Positions 1 through 5,767 are shown, counted from the first letter of the stretch. The stretch is DNA of 6,119 nt from an uncultured Sphingorhabdus sp. (GCA_937873665.1 CALMYW010000215.1:1-6119); one strand, 5' to 3'. The notes: a model not told the origin generated them from the letters alone. Numbers and translations are program-made.

Positions 1-1773
1 GCCATTGCCGATTACCTCACCCGCGCGTTCCCGACCAGGCAGATGGAGGAATATGTCGACGAGCTTGGCGATGTCCGCTCAAGGCCGATGTGGGACGAGG
101 CCGGGAACCCGGTCTATAACCCGCAAGCCGAAGCGGCACGGGCCAATTTGATCGAACATATCTGCGCGATGCCGCCGATCCCGACCGCGCTCGATGCCCT
201 GCTTGAACATTACGGCACCAGTGCTGTTGCCGAGGTGACCGGACGGTCGAAGCGGCTTGTCCGCGATGCACACGGACAGCAGCGCCTCGAAAGCCGATCA
301 CCGCGCACCAACCTTGCCGAAACCACCGCGTTCATGACCGGCGCCAAGCGCATCCTGATCTTCTCGGACGCCGGCGGTACGGGACGCAGCTATCACGCCA
401 GCCTCGATGTCAAAAACCAGCAGCGCCGCGTCCATTTTCTGCTTGAACCTGGATGGCGCGCCGACCGGGCGATCCAAGGGCTGGGCCGCACGCACCGCAC
501 CCATCAGGCTTGTCCGCCGCTGTTCCGCCCCGTTACCACCGACTGCAAGGGCGAAGCCCGGTTCACCAGCACCATTGCGCGGCGACTCGATGCGCTGGGG
601 GCGCTCACGCGCGGGCAGCGCCAGACCGGGGGGCAGGGCATGTTCGACGCCGCCGACAACCTCGAGAGCAGTTATGCCAAGCATGCGGTGCACGACTGGT
701 ACGGGCTTCTCACCACCGGCAAGCTTAAGAGCACCAGTTTTGCCGAATTCCAGACGATGAGCGGGCTCGAACTTACCGACCAGGACGGTGTGCTGCGCGA
801 GGATCTGCCGCCAATCCAGCGCTGGCTCAATCGCCTTCTTGCCATGAAGATCGCGGTGCAGAACGCCATCTTCGACGAGTTCCTAACCCTTGTCGAAACC
901 CGCGTTGCGGCCGCCAAGGAAGCTGGGACATTCGACATTGGCGTCGAGACGATCTCGGTTGAGGCCTGCCAGGTGCTATCGGATACGGTAATCCGAACCG
1001 ACCCCGTGACCGGCGCGACCTCCCACCTCCTCGAACTGTCGCTCACCCAGCGCCGCAAGGTCCTGTCGCTTGAGCGGGTGCTCAAGTTGGCGTCCTACGA
1101 TGACAAGCCACTGTTCCTGCGCAACGAGAAGTCGGGGAAGGTCGCACTGGCAATCCGGGCTCCGTCGCACATGGACGAGGAAGGCAACACCATCCACCGG
1201 CACGAACTCGTCCGCCCCTTGCGCAGCGAATACCTTCACGCCGAACGCCTTGCAGAATCGGCGTGGGAAACCGCGTCGGAGGCAGAATTCGCGAAGCTTT
1301 GGGAAGCGGAGTACGCCGCCGACGAAAGCCAGTTGGTCACCGAGACGGTGTACCTGGCGACCGGCTTGCTACTGCCCATTTGGGGTGCGCTTCCGAAGGA
1401 AGACCTCACGGTCAACCGCATTGTCGACAAATCGGGCGCTTCCTGGCTCGGCCGCCATGTCCACGACCTTTACGTCGACGCGACCCTCGAGAAGCTCGGG
1501 GTCAGTCGCAAGGTGCCGACCGATCCGGCTAAAATTGCAGCCGCCATCCTCGGCGGGGGCACCTGGAAGGCGCCGCACCCACTCAATTTCACCATTCGCA
1601 CATCCCGCGTGAACGGTTCCCGAAGGATCGAGATTGCGGGTGCCGAAGCTGCCCGTATTCCCGAACTCAAGGCTAAGGGTTGCTTCACCGAGATCATCGC
1701 TTACAAGACGCGGGTGTTCGTGCCCCTCGATCGGGCGGACGCGATCATCACCAGCATTGCGGTCCAGACCTGA
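1..1773 (+). CDS. Strawberry-notch-like superfamily 2 helicase, C-terminal part (5' end outside window)
   Basis: The frame is open from base 1 (AIADYLTRAFPTRQ precedes the first Met at 43), so that Met is internal and the true start lies upstream. About 590 residues remain, ending at TGA 1771-1773. Counting from the Met at 43, residues 105-118 (LIFSDAGGTGRSYH) match helicase motif V. Residues 145-155 (QGLGRTHRTHQ) match motif VI, with its arginine fingers. The stretch between them (NQQRRVHFLLEPGWRADRAI) and the following GEARFTSTIARRLDALGALT are typical of the Sno helicase C-terminal domain. The remaining 380 or so residues are the poorly characterised C-terminal region of bacterial homologues. 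Family knowledge: these are proteins of well over 1,000 residues, often with an N-terminal methyltransferase-like domain, found on alphaproteobacterial plasmids and integrative elements. The N-terminal Walker A/B lobe cannot be seen here. Role is inferred as ATP-dependent nucleic-acid remodelling on mobile DNA. No frameshift is seen. Confidence 0.82.
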   Translation, partial: AIADYLTRAFPTRQMEEYVDELGDVRSRPMWDEAGNPVYNPQAEAARANLIEHICAMPPIPTALDALLEHYGTSAVAEVTGRSKRLVRDAHGQQRLESRSPRTNLAETTAFMTGAKRILIFSDAGGTGRSYHASLDVKNQQRRVHFLLEPGWRADRAIQGLGRTHRTHQACPPLFRPVTTDCKGEARFTSTIARRLDALGALTRGQRQTGGQGMFDAADNLESSYAKHAVHDWYGLLTTGKLKSTSFAEFQTMSGLELTDQDGVLREDLPPIQRWLNRLLAMKIAVQNAIFDEFLTLVETRVAAAKEAGTFDIGVETISVEACQVLSDTVIRTDPVTGATSHLLELSLTQRRKVLSLERVLKLASYDDKPLFLRNEKSGKVALAIRAPSHMDEEGNTIHRHELVRPLRSEYLHAERLAESAWETASEAEFAKLWEAEYAADESQLVTETVYLATGLLLPIWGALPKEDLTVNRIVDKSGASWLGRHVHDLYVDATLEKLGVSRKVPTDPAKIAAAILGGGTWKAPHPLNFTIRTSRVNGSRRIEIAGAEAARIPELKAKGCFTEIIAYKTRVFVPLDRADAIITSIAVQT

Positions 1774-1807
1774 GCAATCAGGTAAGTCGTGCTGAGGGTA
1801 CCCGTCT

Positions 1808-1832
1808 GATGGGCGGCGCGTTTCACGCCATC
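1808..1832 (+). terminator. Weak hairpin downstream of the helicase gene, possible transcription end
   Basis: The left arm GATGGGCG (1808-1815) pairs with the right arm CGCCATC (1826-1832), leaving one bulged G and a 10-nt loop. It starts 35 nt after the helicase stop codon. No T-run follows, so it does not meet the usual rule for an intrinsic terminator. It could be a Rho-associated 3' end or simply chance in GC-rich DNA. The rest of 1774-1892 shows no gene in either strand. Confidence 0.2.
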
Positions 1833-1892
1833 AAGCAGGCGATATCTGCATAATTGAAACGACGGCGATGTTCGACCTTTAGGACTGTCCGG

Positions 1893-2228
1893 ATTCAGGG
1901 ACAAATCGCGGGTAAGCAGTCACCGGTGCAGGCCAGATTGGTTCTCGGCAACGAAAACGCGAGCGAATTAGCCGCCCACCCTGGGCGCGACAATTACCGA
2001 ATGCGCCTGAATGGTGGCGCCATTGGTGGTTTGCAGAATTTTGCTTCGGGACTGATAATCCAGATGCCACCACAAGCCGAGTAGGACGGCTGCGACCGCC
2101 GCCATGAGGAGCCCGGCGTGGGCCTTCCTCGATCTAAGAGGCGAGCTTCGCGTGCTTTTGGCCTCGGAATTTTGAGGGGCGTCCATTGCTTGTGGTTCGA
2201 TCAAATAACCACTTTGCGCCGTGTCCAT
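1893..2228 (-). pseudogene. HlyD/EmrA-family membrane fusion protein, N-terminal remnant (broken)
   Basis: The reading frame from ATG 2228-2226 gives 86 residues. A charged cytoplasmic N-terminus is followed by one membrane anchor at about 39-55 (AGLLMAAVAAVLLGLWW). Next comes TNGATIQAHSVIVAPRVGG, which fits the first beta-strand/lipoyl-half signature of HlyD-type adaptors. TAA at 1968-1970 falls exactly where the family has the Tyr of VxGxV-type VAPRVGGYVARV. Translation past it continues recognisably as FARVFVAENQ. A change of frame near 1925 then gives TGDCLPAICP, resembling the TGDLLARIDP expected next, before another stop near 1890. So there is a nonsense codon plus a frameshift, and everything downstream (coiled coil, second lipoyl half, beta barrel) is missing. 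It lies 51 bp after the hydrolase stop on the same strand, with no good ribosome binding site. Intact relatives work with an MFS or ABC pump and an outer-membrane channel in drug efflux. Confidence 0.72.
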
Positions 2229-2279
2229 AGAGTGCCAGTGACGGATCCCGTTCGGAAGCTCGGCTCCGCGGCAGGGGGA

Positions 2280-3155
2280 TCACGATTTCAGCTCCGATCC
2301 GTGGGTGCGAAGCAGAAAGTTGACGATCGACTGACCGAAAGCGTCGTTCTGATCACCAACGACCATGTGCGTCGCATTCGCAATGTCGCTGTATGCCGCG
2401 TGGGGGACGAGACCCTGGAAATGCTTGACGGCTTCCGGCGAGACGAGGTCGCTCGAACCGCCCCGGATCAGATGCACGGGCAGTTTGAGGCTGGCCGCCG
2501 CTGCACTGAGTTCAGCGCTCCCTTGATCGCTGGAGTCCCCGCGGCGCCGCATCATTCCGTCGATGAACGCCGGATCCCAATGCCAGTAATAGCGTCCATC
2601 CTCCTTGCGGCGCAGGTAGTTTGCGAGCCCGGACGATGCCTTTCGGCTCGGCCGGTGCGGCATATACTCGGAAATGACCCGTGCGGCTTCCTCCGTCGAG
2701 GCGAAACCCTCACGCGCATGAGCGGTCATGAAACCGACGACGCGGGCGACGCCGCCGGGTTCCATCTGGGGCGTGATGTCGACCAAGGTGAGCGAGCTGA
2801 AACTTCCCGGTGCGCATTCTCCCTCAGCCATAATCCCGGCTATTCCGCCAAGGGACGCGCCGATTATGGCTGGCTTTTTCCCGATCGCCGAAGCGATCGC
2901 GACGAGATCTGCCGCAAAATCGGAAATATGATAGGCCCCATCACTCGCCCATGCACTTTCGCCATGCCCGCGCAGATCGACCGCAATCGTCCGGAATCCG
3001 TGGCTGGCGAGTAGCTCGGTCACGGCTTTCCACGCTCTGCGCGTTTGCCCGCCTCCGTGCGCCAGAATGACCGGAAAGCCGCGTTCCGGGCCATTTATCG
3101 ACGCCGCAATGGTAAGGCCCGACTGACCGGCGAATGTGATTGATTGATCCGACAT
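2280..3155 (-). CDS. Alpha/beta hydrolase (Abhydrolase_1 type), probably an esterase-like enzyme
   Basis: This is a complete 291-residue protein of usual length for the family. The oxyanion-loop motif HGGGQTRRAW is at 33-42. The strand and turn TIAVDLRGHGES at 56-67 is typical of the fold. The nucleophile elbow GASLGG (99-104) carries Ser101. The acid is probably Asp236 (RGGSSDLVSPE) and the base His263 (NATHMVVGDQND), so a full Ser-Asp-His triad is present. Residues about 130-215 form the cap region, including GRYYWHWDPAFIDG. No signal peptide is seen, so it should be cytoplasmic. The substrate cannot be told from sequence; esterases, C-C bond hydrolases and lactonases share this pattern. 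ATG at 3155-3153 is preferred because a TATAAT box ends six bases before it, and no Shine-Dalgarno is visible. It precedes a broken HlyD gene, probably once in the same operon. The long open frame opposite it (2118-3014, +) is only an antisense shadow. Confidence 0.88.
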   Translation of the reverse strand: MSDQSITFAGQSGLTIAASINGPERGFPVILAHGGGQTRRAWKAVTELLASHGFRTIAVDLRGHGESAWASDGAYHISDFAADLVAIASAIGKKPAIIGASLGGIAGIMAEGECAPGSFSSLTLVDITPQMEPGGVARVVGFMTAHAREGFASTEEAARVISEYMPHRPSRKASSGLANYLRRKEDGRYYWHWDPAFIDGMMRRRGDSSDQGSAELSAAAASLKLPVHLIRGGSSDLVSPEAVKHFQGLVPHAAYSDIANATHMVVGDQNDAFGQSIVNFLLRTHGSELKS

Positions 3156-3161
3156 GACGGC

Positions 3162-3167
3162 ATTATA
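3162..3167 (-). promoter_or_regulatory. -10 box (TATAAT) for the hydrolase, predicting a leaderless mRNA
   Basis: Read on the minus strand, a perfect TATAAT is followed by GCCGTC and then the hydrolase ATG. With the usual six-base gap to the start point, +1 falls on the A of the ATG (3155). No Shine-Dalgarno exists between box and start, in keeping with leaderless translation. No convincing -35 hexamer lies 16-18 bp upstream; the area is a T-rich run at 3184-3189. What is seen is the box and the spacing; promoter function is inferred. Confidence 0.5.
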
Positions 3168-3253
3168 CTGTAAGGCGATTTACAAAAAAGTCTATTTAAT
3201 ATTCGAGTTTGGCGCCAGTCACCTGAATCTAGAGTTCGTGGCATATTGTATGA

Positions 3254-3269
3254 TCTGCCTTTTGGCAGA
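3254..3269. repeat. Perfect hairpin TCTGCC-TTTT-GGCAGA between hydrolase and IS3 element
   Basis: This is a six-base perfect inverted repeat with a TTTT loop. It sits 86 bp upstream of the hydrolase -10 box and about 27 bp before the IS3 left end. There is no T-run on either side, so it is not a standard terminator. It could be an operator left from the original upstream region or part of an element end. Next to it the 9-mer GTGACGTGA occurs twice (3271-3279 and 3291-3299), exactly 20 bases apart. Confidence 0.3.
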
Positions 3270-3355
3270 AGTGACGTGATGTGGTGGGCGGTGACGTGAC
3301 CCCCTGATTTTCCTCCACGCATGATTAGAGTCCGGCCCTGAAGGAAGGACGGACG

Positions 3356-3597
3356 ATGAAGCGATTGAGGTTCACGGAAGAGCAGATCATTGGCGTGCTG
3401 AAGGAGGCCGAGGCCGGCGCCACGGCGTGTCCGACGCGACGATCTACAACTGGAAGGCCAAGTATGGTGGCCTGGAGGTCTCGGAGGCGAAGCGGCTGCG
3501 GGCGCTCGAGGATGAGAACGCCAAGCTGAAGCGGCTGCTGGCCGAGACGATGCTGGACAACGCGGGCCTGAAGGATCTTCTCGCAAAAAATTGGTAA
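3356..3597 (+). pseudogene. IS3-family transposase orfA, frameshifted by an internal deletion
   Basis: ATG at 3356 follows a good ribosome binding site (AAGGAAGGA, 3341-3349, six bases away). The first 22 codons read MKRLRFTEEQIIGVLKEAEAGA, the start of a helix-turn-helix IS3 orfA. The frame then changes. From CAC at 3421 the correct protein resumes in another frame (HGVSDATIYNWKAKYGGLEV, then a heptad-rich ALEDENAKLKRLLAETMLDN segment that is the leucine zipper), ending KNW at TAA 3595-3597. Relatives have about eight residues (KTADLARR-like) between the two parts, so roughly 25 bp is missing here; the size is inferred from family memory. The unshifted frame terminates at TGA 3527-3529 after 57 residues. 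The product would keep half of the DNA-binding helix-turn-helix and no dimerisation zipper. Confidence 0.82.
3585..3591 (+). promoter_or_regulatory. Probable -1 ribosomal frameshift heptamer A AAA AAT (orfA to orfB)
   Basis: The zero frame of orfA reads GCA AAA AAT TGG TAA. Slipping back one base at A AAA AAT gives AAA AAA TTG GTA ACG, which continues directly as orfB. IS3 elements make their OrfAB transposase by such a -1 shift. The A6 run four bases before the orfA stop, together with the frame relation, supports it. Because orfA is already broken upstream, the site now has no complete product to serve. Confidence 0.55.
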
Positions 3598-4139
3598 CGC
3601 CCGCTGCGAAGCGAGAGGCGGTCGCTCGTCTCCAGGCGGTCCTGGGGATGAGCGAGCGGCGGGCGTGTCGAGTTATCGGCGCTGACCGGAAGAGCATGCG
3701 TTACCGGTCGCAGCGGGATGATGATACCGAGCTTCGGTTGAAGCTGCGGGAGCTGGCGCAGCAGCGCCGTCGGTTCGGCTATCGCCGATTGCACATCCTG
3801 CTGCGTCGCGAGGGCGTGGTGATCAACCGCAAGAAGACGCAGCGGCTCTACCGCGAGGAGAAGCTGGAAGTCCGGCGTCGGCGGAGCCGGCGTCGCGCCA
3901 TTGGTGCACGCGCACCGGCGCCCGTGCTGGCGCTGCCCAACCAGCGATGGAGCCTGGACTTCGTGCACGACCAGATGGCGTCCGGACGCCGGTTCCGGGT
4001 GCTCAACATCGTCGACGATGTGACCCGCGAGTGCCTGCGCGCGGTGCCGGATACGTCGATCTCGGGACGCAGGGTCGTGCGCGAGCTAAGCGATCTGATC
4101 GTCGAGCGCGGCAAGCCGGGCATGATCGTCAGCGACAAC
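3591..4139 (+). pseudogene. IS3-family transposase orfB (DDE integrase), truncated before the catalytic Glu
   Basis: The frame is open through the slippery run and reads VTPAAKREAVARLQAVLGMSERRACRVIG, a standard orfB opening. A helix-turn-helix and FGYRRLHILLRREG (62-75) follow. The rve core starts at NQRWSLDFVHD with catalytic Asp123. The second catalytic Asp is Asp182 in GMIVSDN. Normally GTE and a further 100 or so residues follow, including the third catalytic residue (Glu) in the NGFVESFNGR region. Here homology stops after Asn183 (4137-4139). The open frame runs on to TGA 4218-4220 with unrelated residues encoded by the IS110 flank. Family length is about 280 residues, so around a third is lost and the protein must be inactive. 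TTG at 3591 is only a formal start; the natural product is the OrfAB fusion. Confidence 0.85.
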
Positions 4140-4140
4140 G

Positions 4141-4352
4141 TCCTATGTTGGGAAGCAGCAGCGGCAACAGGCCAGCAGATCTCATTGCGCCGATCAGGAT
4201 CGGCGCTGCTGTCTTTTTGATCCAGATGGCTTCCATCGTCAAGGAATGTGCTCTCGGCCATAGCAAACACAGGATCCATCGATCTTGGGGGTCGTGGTCC
4301 TCACCGTCCTTAAGATGAGATGCAGATGCCAGATGGAAGGCCCGAACATTAT
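4141..4352 (-). ncRNA. Candidate bridge/seeker RNA region on the 3' side of the IS110 transposase
   Basis: This stretch lies between the transposase stop and the IS3 break and has no sensible coding frame. Read on the minus strand it is rich in self-pairing. There is a perfect 9+9 inverted repeat at 4206-4187, flanked by CAGCA/TGCTG pairs. A small GATGG-AAG-CCATC hairpin lies at 4237-4225. A 12-base arm at 4340-4329 pairs with the end of the coding region. IS110-family transposases need a structured RNA from the non-coding end; the 5' side here is too short to hold one, leaving this as the only place for it. The exact RNA ends and its guide loops cannot be set without relatives or RNA data. 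Confidence 0.4.
4187..4206. repeat. Perfect 9+9 inverted repeat (GCGCCGATC-AG-GATCGGCGC)
   Basis: The arms 4187-4195 and 4198-4206 are exact reverse complements; as RNA this is an eight-pair stem with a four-base loop. Outside it, CAGCA (4173-4177) can pair with TGCTG (4207-4211), leaving a one-sided bulge. On the plus strand the stem is followed by TTTTT (4213-4217), so it could also stop transcription leaving the IS3 remnant toward the transposase gene. Confidence 0.6.
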
Positions 4353-4408
4353 CTACAGGGTCGCAGCTGCGCCCTCACGGCTCCACAGAGAGGGGTCCTT
4401 CCATCTGG
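4329..4408. repeat. 12-bp perfect inverted repeat spanning the IS110 transposase stop codon
   Basis: CCAGATGGAAGG at 4329-4340 is the exact reverse complement of CCTTCCATCTGG at 4397-4408, with 56 bases between. One arm is in the last codons of the transposase (TRWKDP), the other is just past its stop. The core CCAGATGG occurs again at 4222-4229, followed by CTTCCATC, giving a third partner inside the non-coding region. Confidence 0.7.
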
Positions 4409-5645
4409 TGTCCGCCCGTTCCAGGAACGGACGGTACTCGGTTCCCGTCTTGATGACGGCGTGTGCGACACGCGCCATCTTGGCGGTGAGTGCGGTCATC
4501 GCCTTTCGGCGGCGATCAGGGTCGTTTGCATGCCCGGCGACGTATCGCCCGAGCTTGTCGCGAAAGCTGTTGTCGCGCTGGCGGATGGCAACTTGGGTTG
4601 CCATCCAGAAGGTACGGCGGAGCCGAGCATTGCCGTACTTTGAAAGCTTGGTCCGCCCGCGGAATGTGCCGGACTGACATGTGGCAAGATCGAGGCCGCA
4701 GAACTTCAAAAACTGGCGGTGGTGAGCAAATCGTCGAAGGTCGCCGGCCTCCGCGAGGATGGTCAGCGCGTTGATCGGCCCAATCCCGGGGATCATTCGC
4801 AGGAGCTGGTAATCACGGTTCTCGCTAAGCAGGGCATGGGCTGTTCGTTCGATCTCGTCTCGTTGCCGGATCAGGCTTCGCGCTTGCGCGATGACCATGC
4901 GGAACATGGCGATGGAGACGGAATCTTCGCCGATCGGCAATGCAACCGACGCGCAGGCAGTCTCGTAAATATCGTTGATTAAGCGGGCTTTAGAGACCTT
5001 GCGGCCGACCAGTGACCACGCCTCGCGCGTGAAGGCCTCCTGGCTGAGCGCTGTCATGCTCGTTGGCGTTGGAAACCGCTCGAGCAAGGCCAGGAACCAA
5101 TCCGACCTGCTGTTGCCTGCGAAGCGCTCGATCTCTGGGAAGTACAGCGGGAGATAGTGTGTCAGGATCCGATGCCATGTCTGGGTCTTAGCCTTTGAAA
5201 TGGCTTCGTGCGTCTTCGACATCTCCTGTAGATCGTTGATACCGGCGGCCAGCGGATCGACGTAGCGCTGGGTCGCGCCGATCTGCAGCATGTGCAGGAT
5301 TACCTGGGCGTCCTTGGAATCGTTCTTGTCCCAGCCATTGTGCAGAGCCTCGCGCGTCCGGGCCAACGCGACCGACGAAATCAAGCGAAGCTCGAATCCC
5401 GCAGATAGCAGCCGGTGTGCCAATGTGCGGTGGTAGTTGCCGGTGGCTTCGAAGCCGACGATGACAGGTCTGCCGATGTCCGCCAGGTCGGCCGCCAGAC
5501 GGTCGTAATCCGCCTTGGTGGCCATCACCGTCATGCGCCGCCGCCGGCCACCCTCCGGGCGTTCAATCAGCACCTCCTGACGGTGCTTGGACATATCGAT
5601 GGCTACCAGCACGGCATCGGCGGGAGTAGAACTACGCTTGGTCAT
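4353..5645 (-). CDS. IS110-family RNA-guided transposase (DEDD recombinase), full length
   Basis: This 430-residue protein is intact. The N-terminal RuvC-like DEDD_Tnp_IS110 domain carries Asp17 (VAIDMSKHR), Glu66 (GFEATGNYHR), and Asp109 and Asp112 (DKNDSKDA), so all four acidic residues are present. A long helical, coiled-coil-like middle follows (about 140-275). The C-terminal Transposase_20 domain starts at MIPGIGPINALTILAEAGDL (284-303). It continues through FLKFCGLDLATCQSGTFRGRTKLSKYGNARLRR, where Ser325 of QSGTF is the likely catalytic serine. Family knowledge: such enzymes excise a circular intermediate and insert it at a target chosen by a structured bridge/seeker RNA encoded in the element's non-coding end. 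ATG 5645-5643 is the first start in frame; the Shine-Dalgarno is weak. It is transcribed against the IS3 remnant on its left and the IS scraps on its right. At 430 residues it is longer than the roughly 330-residue enzymes such as IS621. Confidence 0.93.
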   Translation of the reverse strand: MTKRSSTPADAVLVAIDMSKHRQEVLIERPEGGRRRRMTVMATKADYDRLAADLADIGRPVIVGFEATGNYHRTLAHRLLSAGFELRLISSVALARTREALHNGWDKNDSKDAQVILHMLQIGATQRYVDPLAAGINDLQEMSKTHEAISKAKTQTWHRILTHYLPLYFPEIERFAGNSRSDWFLALLERFPTPTSMTALSQEAFTREAWSLVGRKVSKARLINDIYETACASVALPIGEDSVSIAMFRMVIAQARSLIRQRDEIERTAHALLSENRDYQLLRMIPGIGPINALTILAEAGDLRRFAHHRQFLKFCGLDLATCQSGTFRGRTKLSKYGNARLRRTFWMATQVAIRQRDNSFRDKLGRYVAGHANDPDRRRKAMTALTAKMARVAHAVIKTGTEYRPFLERADTRWKDPSLWSREGAAATL

Positions 5646-5649
5646 GGTC

Positions 5650-5659
5650 GGTCATGACC
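5650..5659. repeat. Palindrome GGTCATGACC just upstream of the IS110 start codon
   Basis: This is a perfect 10-bp palindrome. Its half GGTCAT also occurs as a direct copy at 5640-5645, which contains the transposase start codon on the minus strand. The repeats sit at the presumed element end, where IS1111-type elements carry short subterminal repeats. No matching copy was found at the other end. Confidence 0.35.
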
Positions 5660-5766
5660 TGCGCCCGGAATCTTGGACCGTTTTGAGCTGGAAAATTCCA
5701 GTTAGATCATAGGGCCAGGATACGGAGTGAGCGATGATGAGGACGAAGTTTTCCAAGGCACGGATC
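5655..5766 (+). mobile_element. Probable left end and first codons of a second IS3-like element
   Basis: TGACCTGCGCCCGGA (5655-5669) resembles the TGACCTGCCCCC-type inverted repeat of the IS407 group. It leads through a short leader to a well-formed gene start: GGAG at 5724-5727, six bases, then ATG at 5734 with a second ATG at 5737. The first residues are MMRTKFSKARI, which look like the RxRFSxxQI opening of IS3 orfA proteins. After about 11 codons the sequence switches, at about 5765-5768, to an IS256-type transposase in another frame. A perfect CTGGAA-AA-TTCCAG inverted repeat lies in the leader at 5688-5701. Identification depends on recall of family termini and so is tentative. Confidence 0.42.
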
Positions 5767-5767
5767 G

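Larger units (their letters stand above)
3297..4139 (+). mobile_element. IS3-family element (IS407-like group), decayed and 3'-truncated
   Basis: The left end is placed approximately at TGACCCCCTGATTTTCCTCC (3297-3316), which begins with the TGACC type of terminus usual in this group. It is followed by a two-frame transposase, orfA and orfB. Both are damaged: orfA by an internal deletion, orfB by loss of everything after codon 183. The right inverted repeat is gone, so the left boundary cannot be confirmed by pairing. The break at 4139/4140 abuts the non-coding side of the IS110-family element. The element cannot move by itself, but its left end might still be recognised by an intact relative elsewhere in the genome. 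Confidence 0.75.
4141..5654 (-). mobile_element. IS110-family insertion sequence (IS1111-like layout)
   Basis: The element consists of one full-length DEDD transposase gene plus about 212 bp of non-coding DNA on its 3' side. The limits are estimates. The lower one is where orfB homology ends (4139). The upper one is where an IS3-like terminus appears to begin (5655), only 10 bp before the transposase ATG. IS110-family elements lack ordinary terminal inverted repeats and make no clear target duplication, so neither boundary can be verified internally. A short 5' side and long 3' side is the arrangement of the IS1111 group, in which the guide RNA lies after the gene. If the 5655-5700 sequence were really part of this element, the 5' side would be somewhat longer but still short. 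Confidence 0.65.

Noticed and set aside
1854..2084. Plus-strand 76-codon open frame
   Set aside because: It overlaps the HlyD remnant in antisense and has no ribosome binding site or recognisable motif.
2118..3014. 298-codon plus-strand open frame opposite the hydrolase
   Set aside because: It is the antisense of a gene with a full catalytic triad; its translation is rich in Arg and Cys and matches no family I know.
3444..3968. Minus-strand 174-codon open frame across the IS3 genes
   Set aside because: It is the shadow of orfA and orfB; low-complexity Arg/Pro/Ser/Leu content.
4140..4220. C-terminal 26 residues of the open orfB frame as a real protein extension
   Set aside because: Family homology ends at SDN and the tail is read from the non-coding flank of the IS110 element.
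4142..5713. CCTATG (4142-4147) and CATAGG (5708-5713) as terminal inverted repeats of the IS110 element
   Set aside because: Only six bases match, which is expected by chance at this length, and the right copy would lie beyond the IS3-like terminus.
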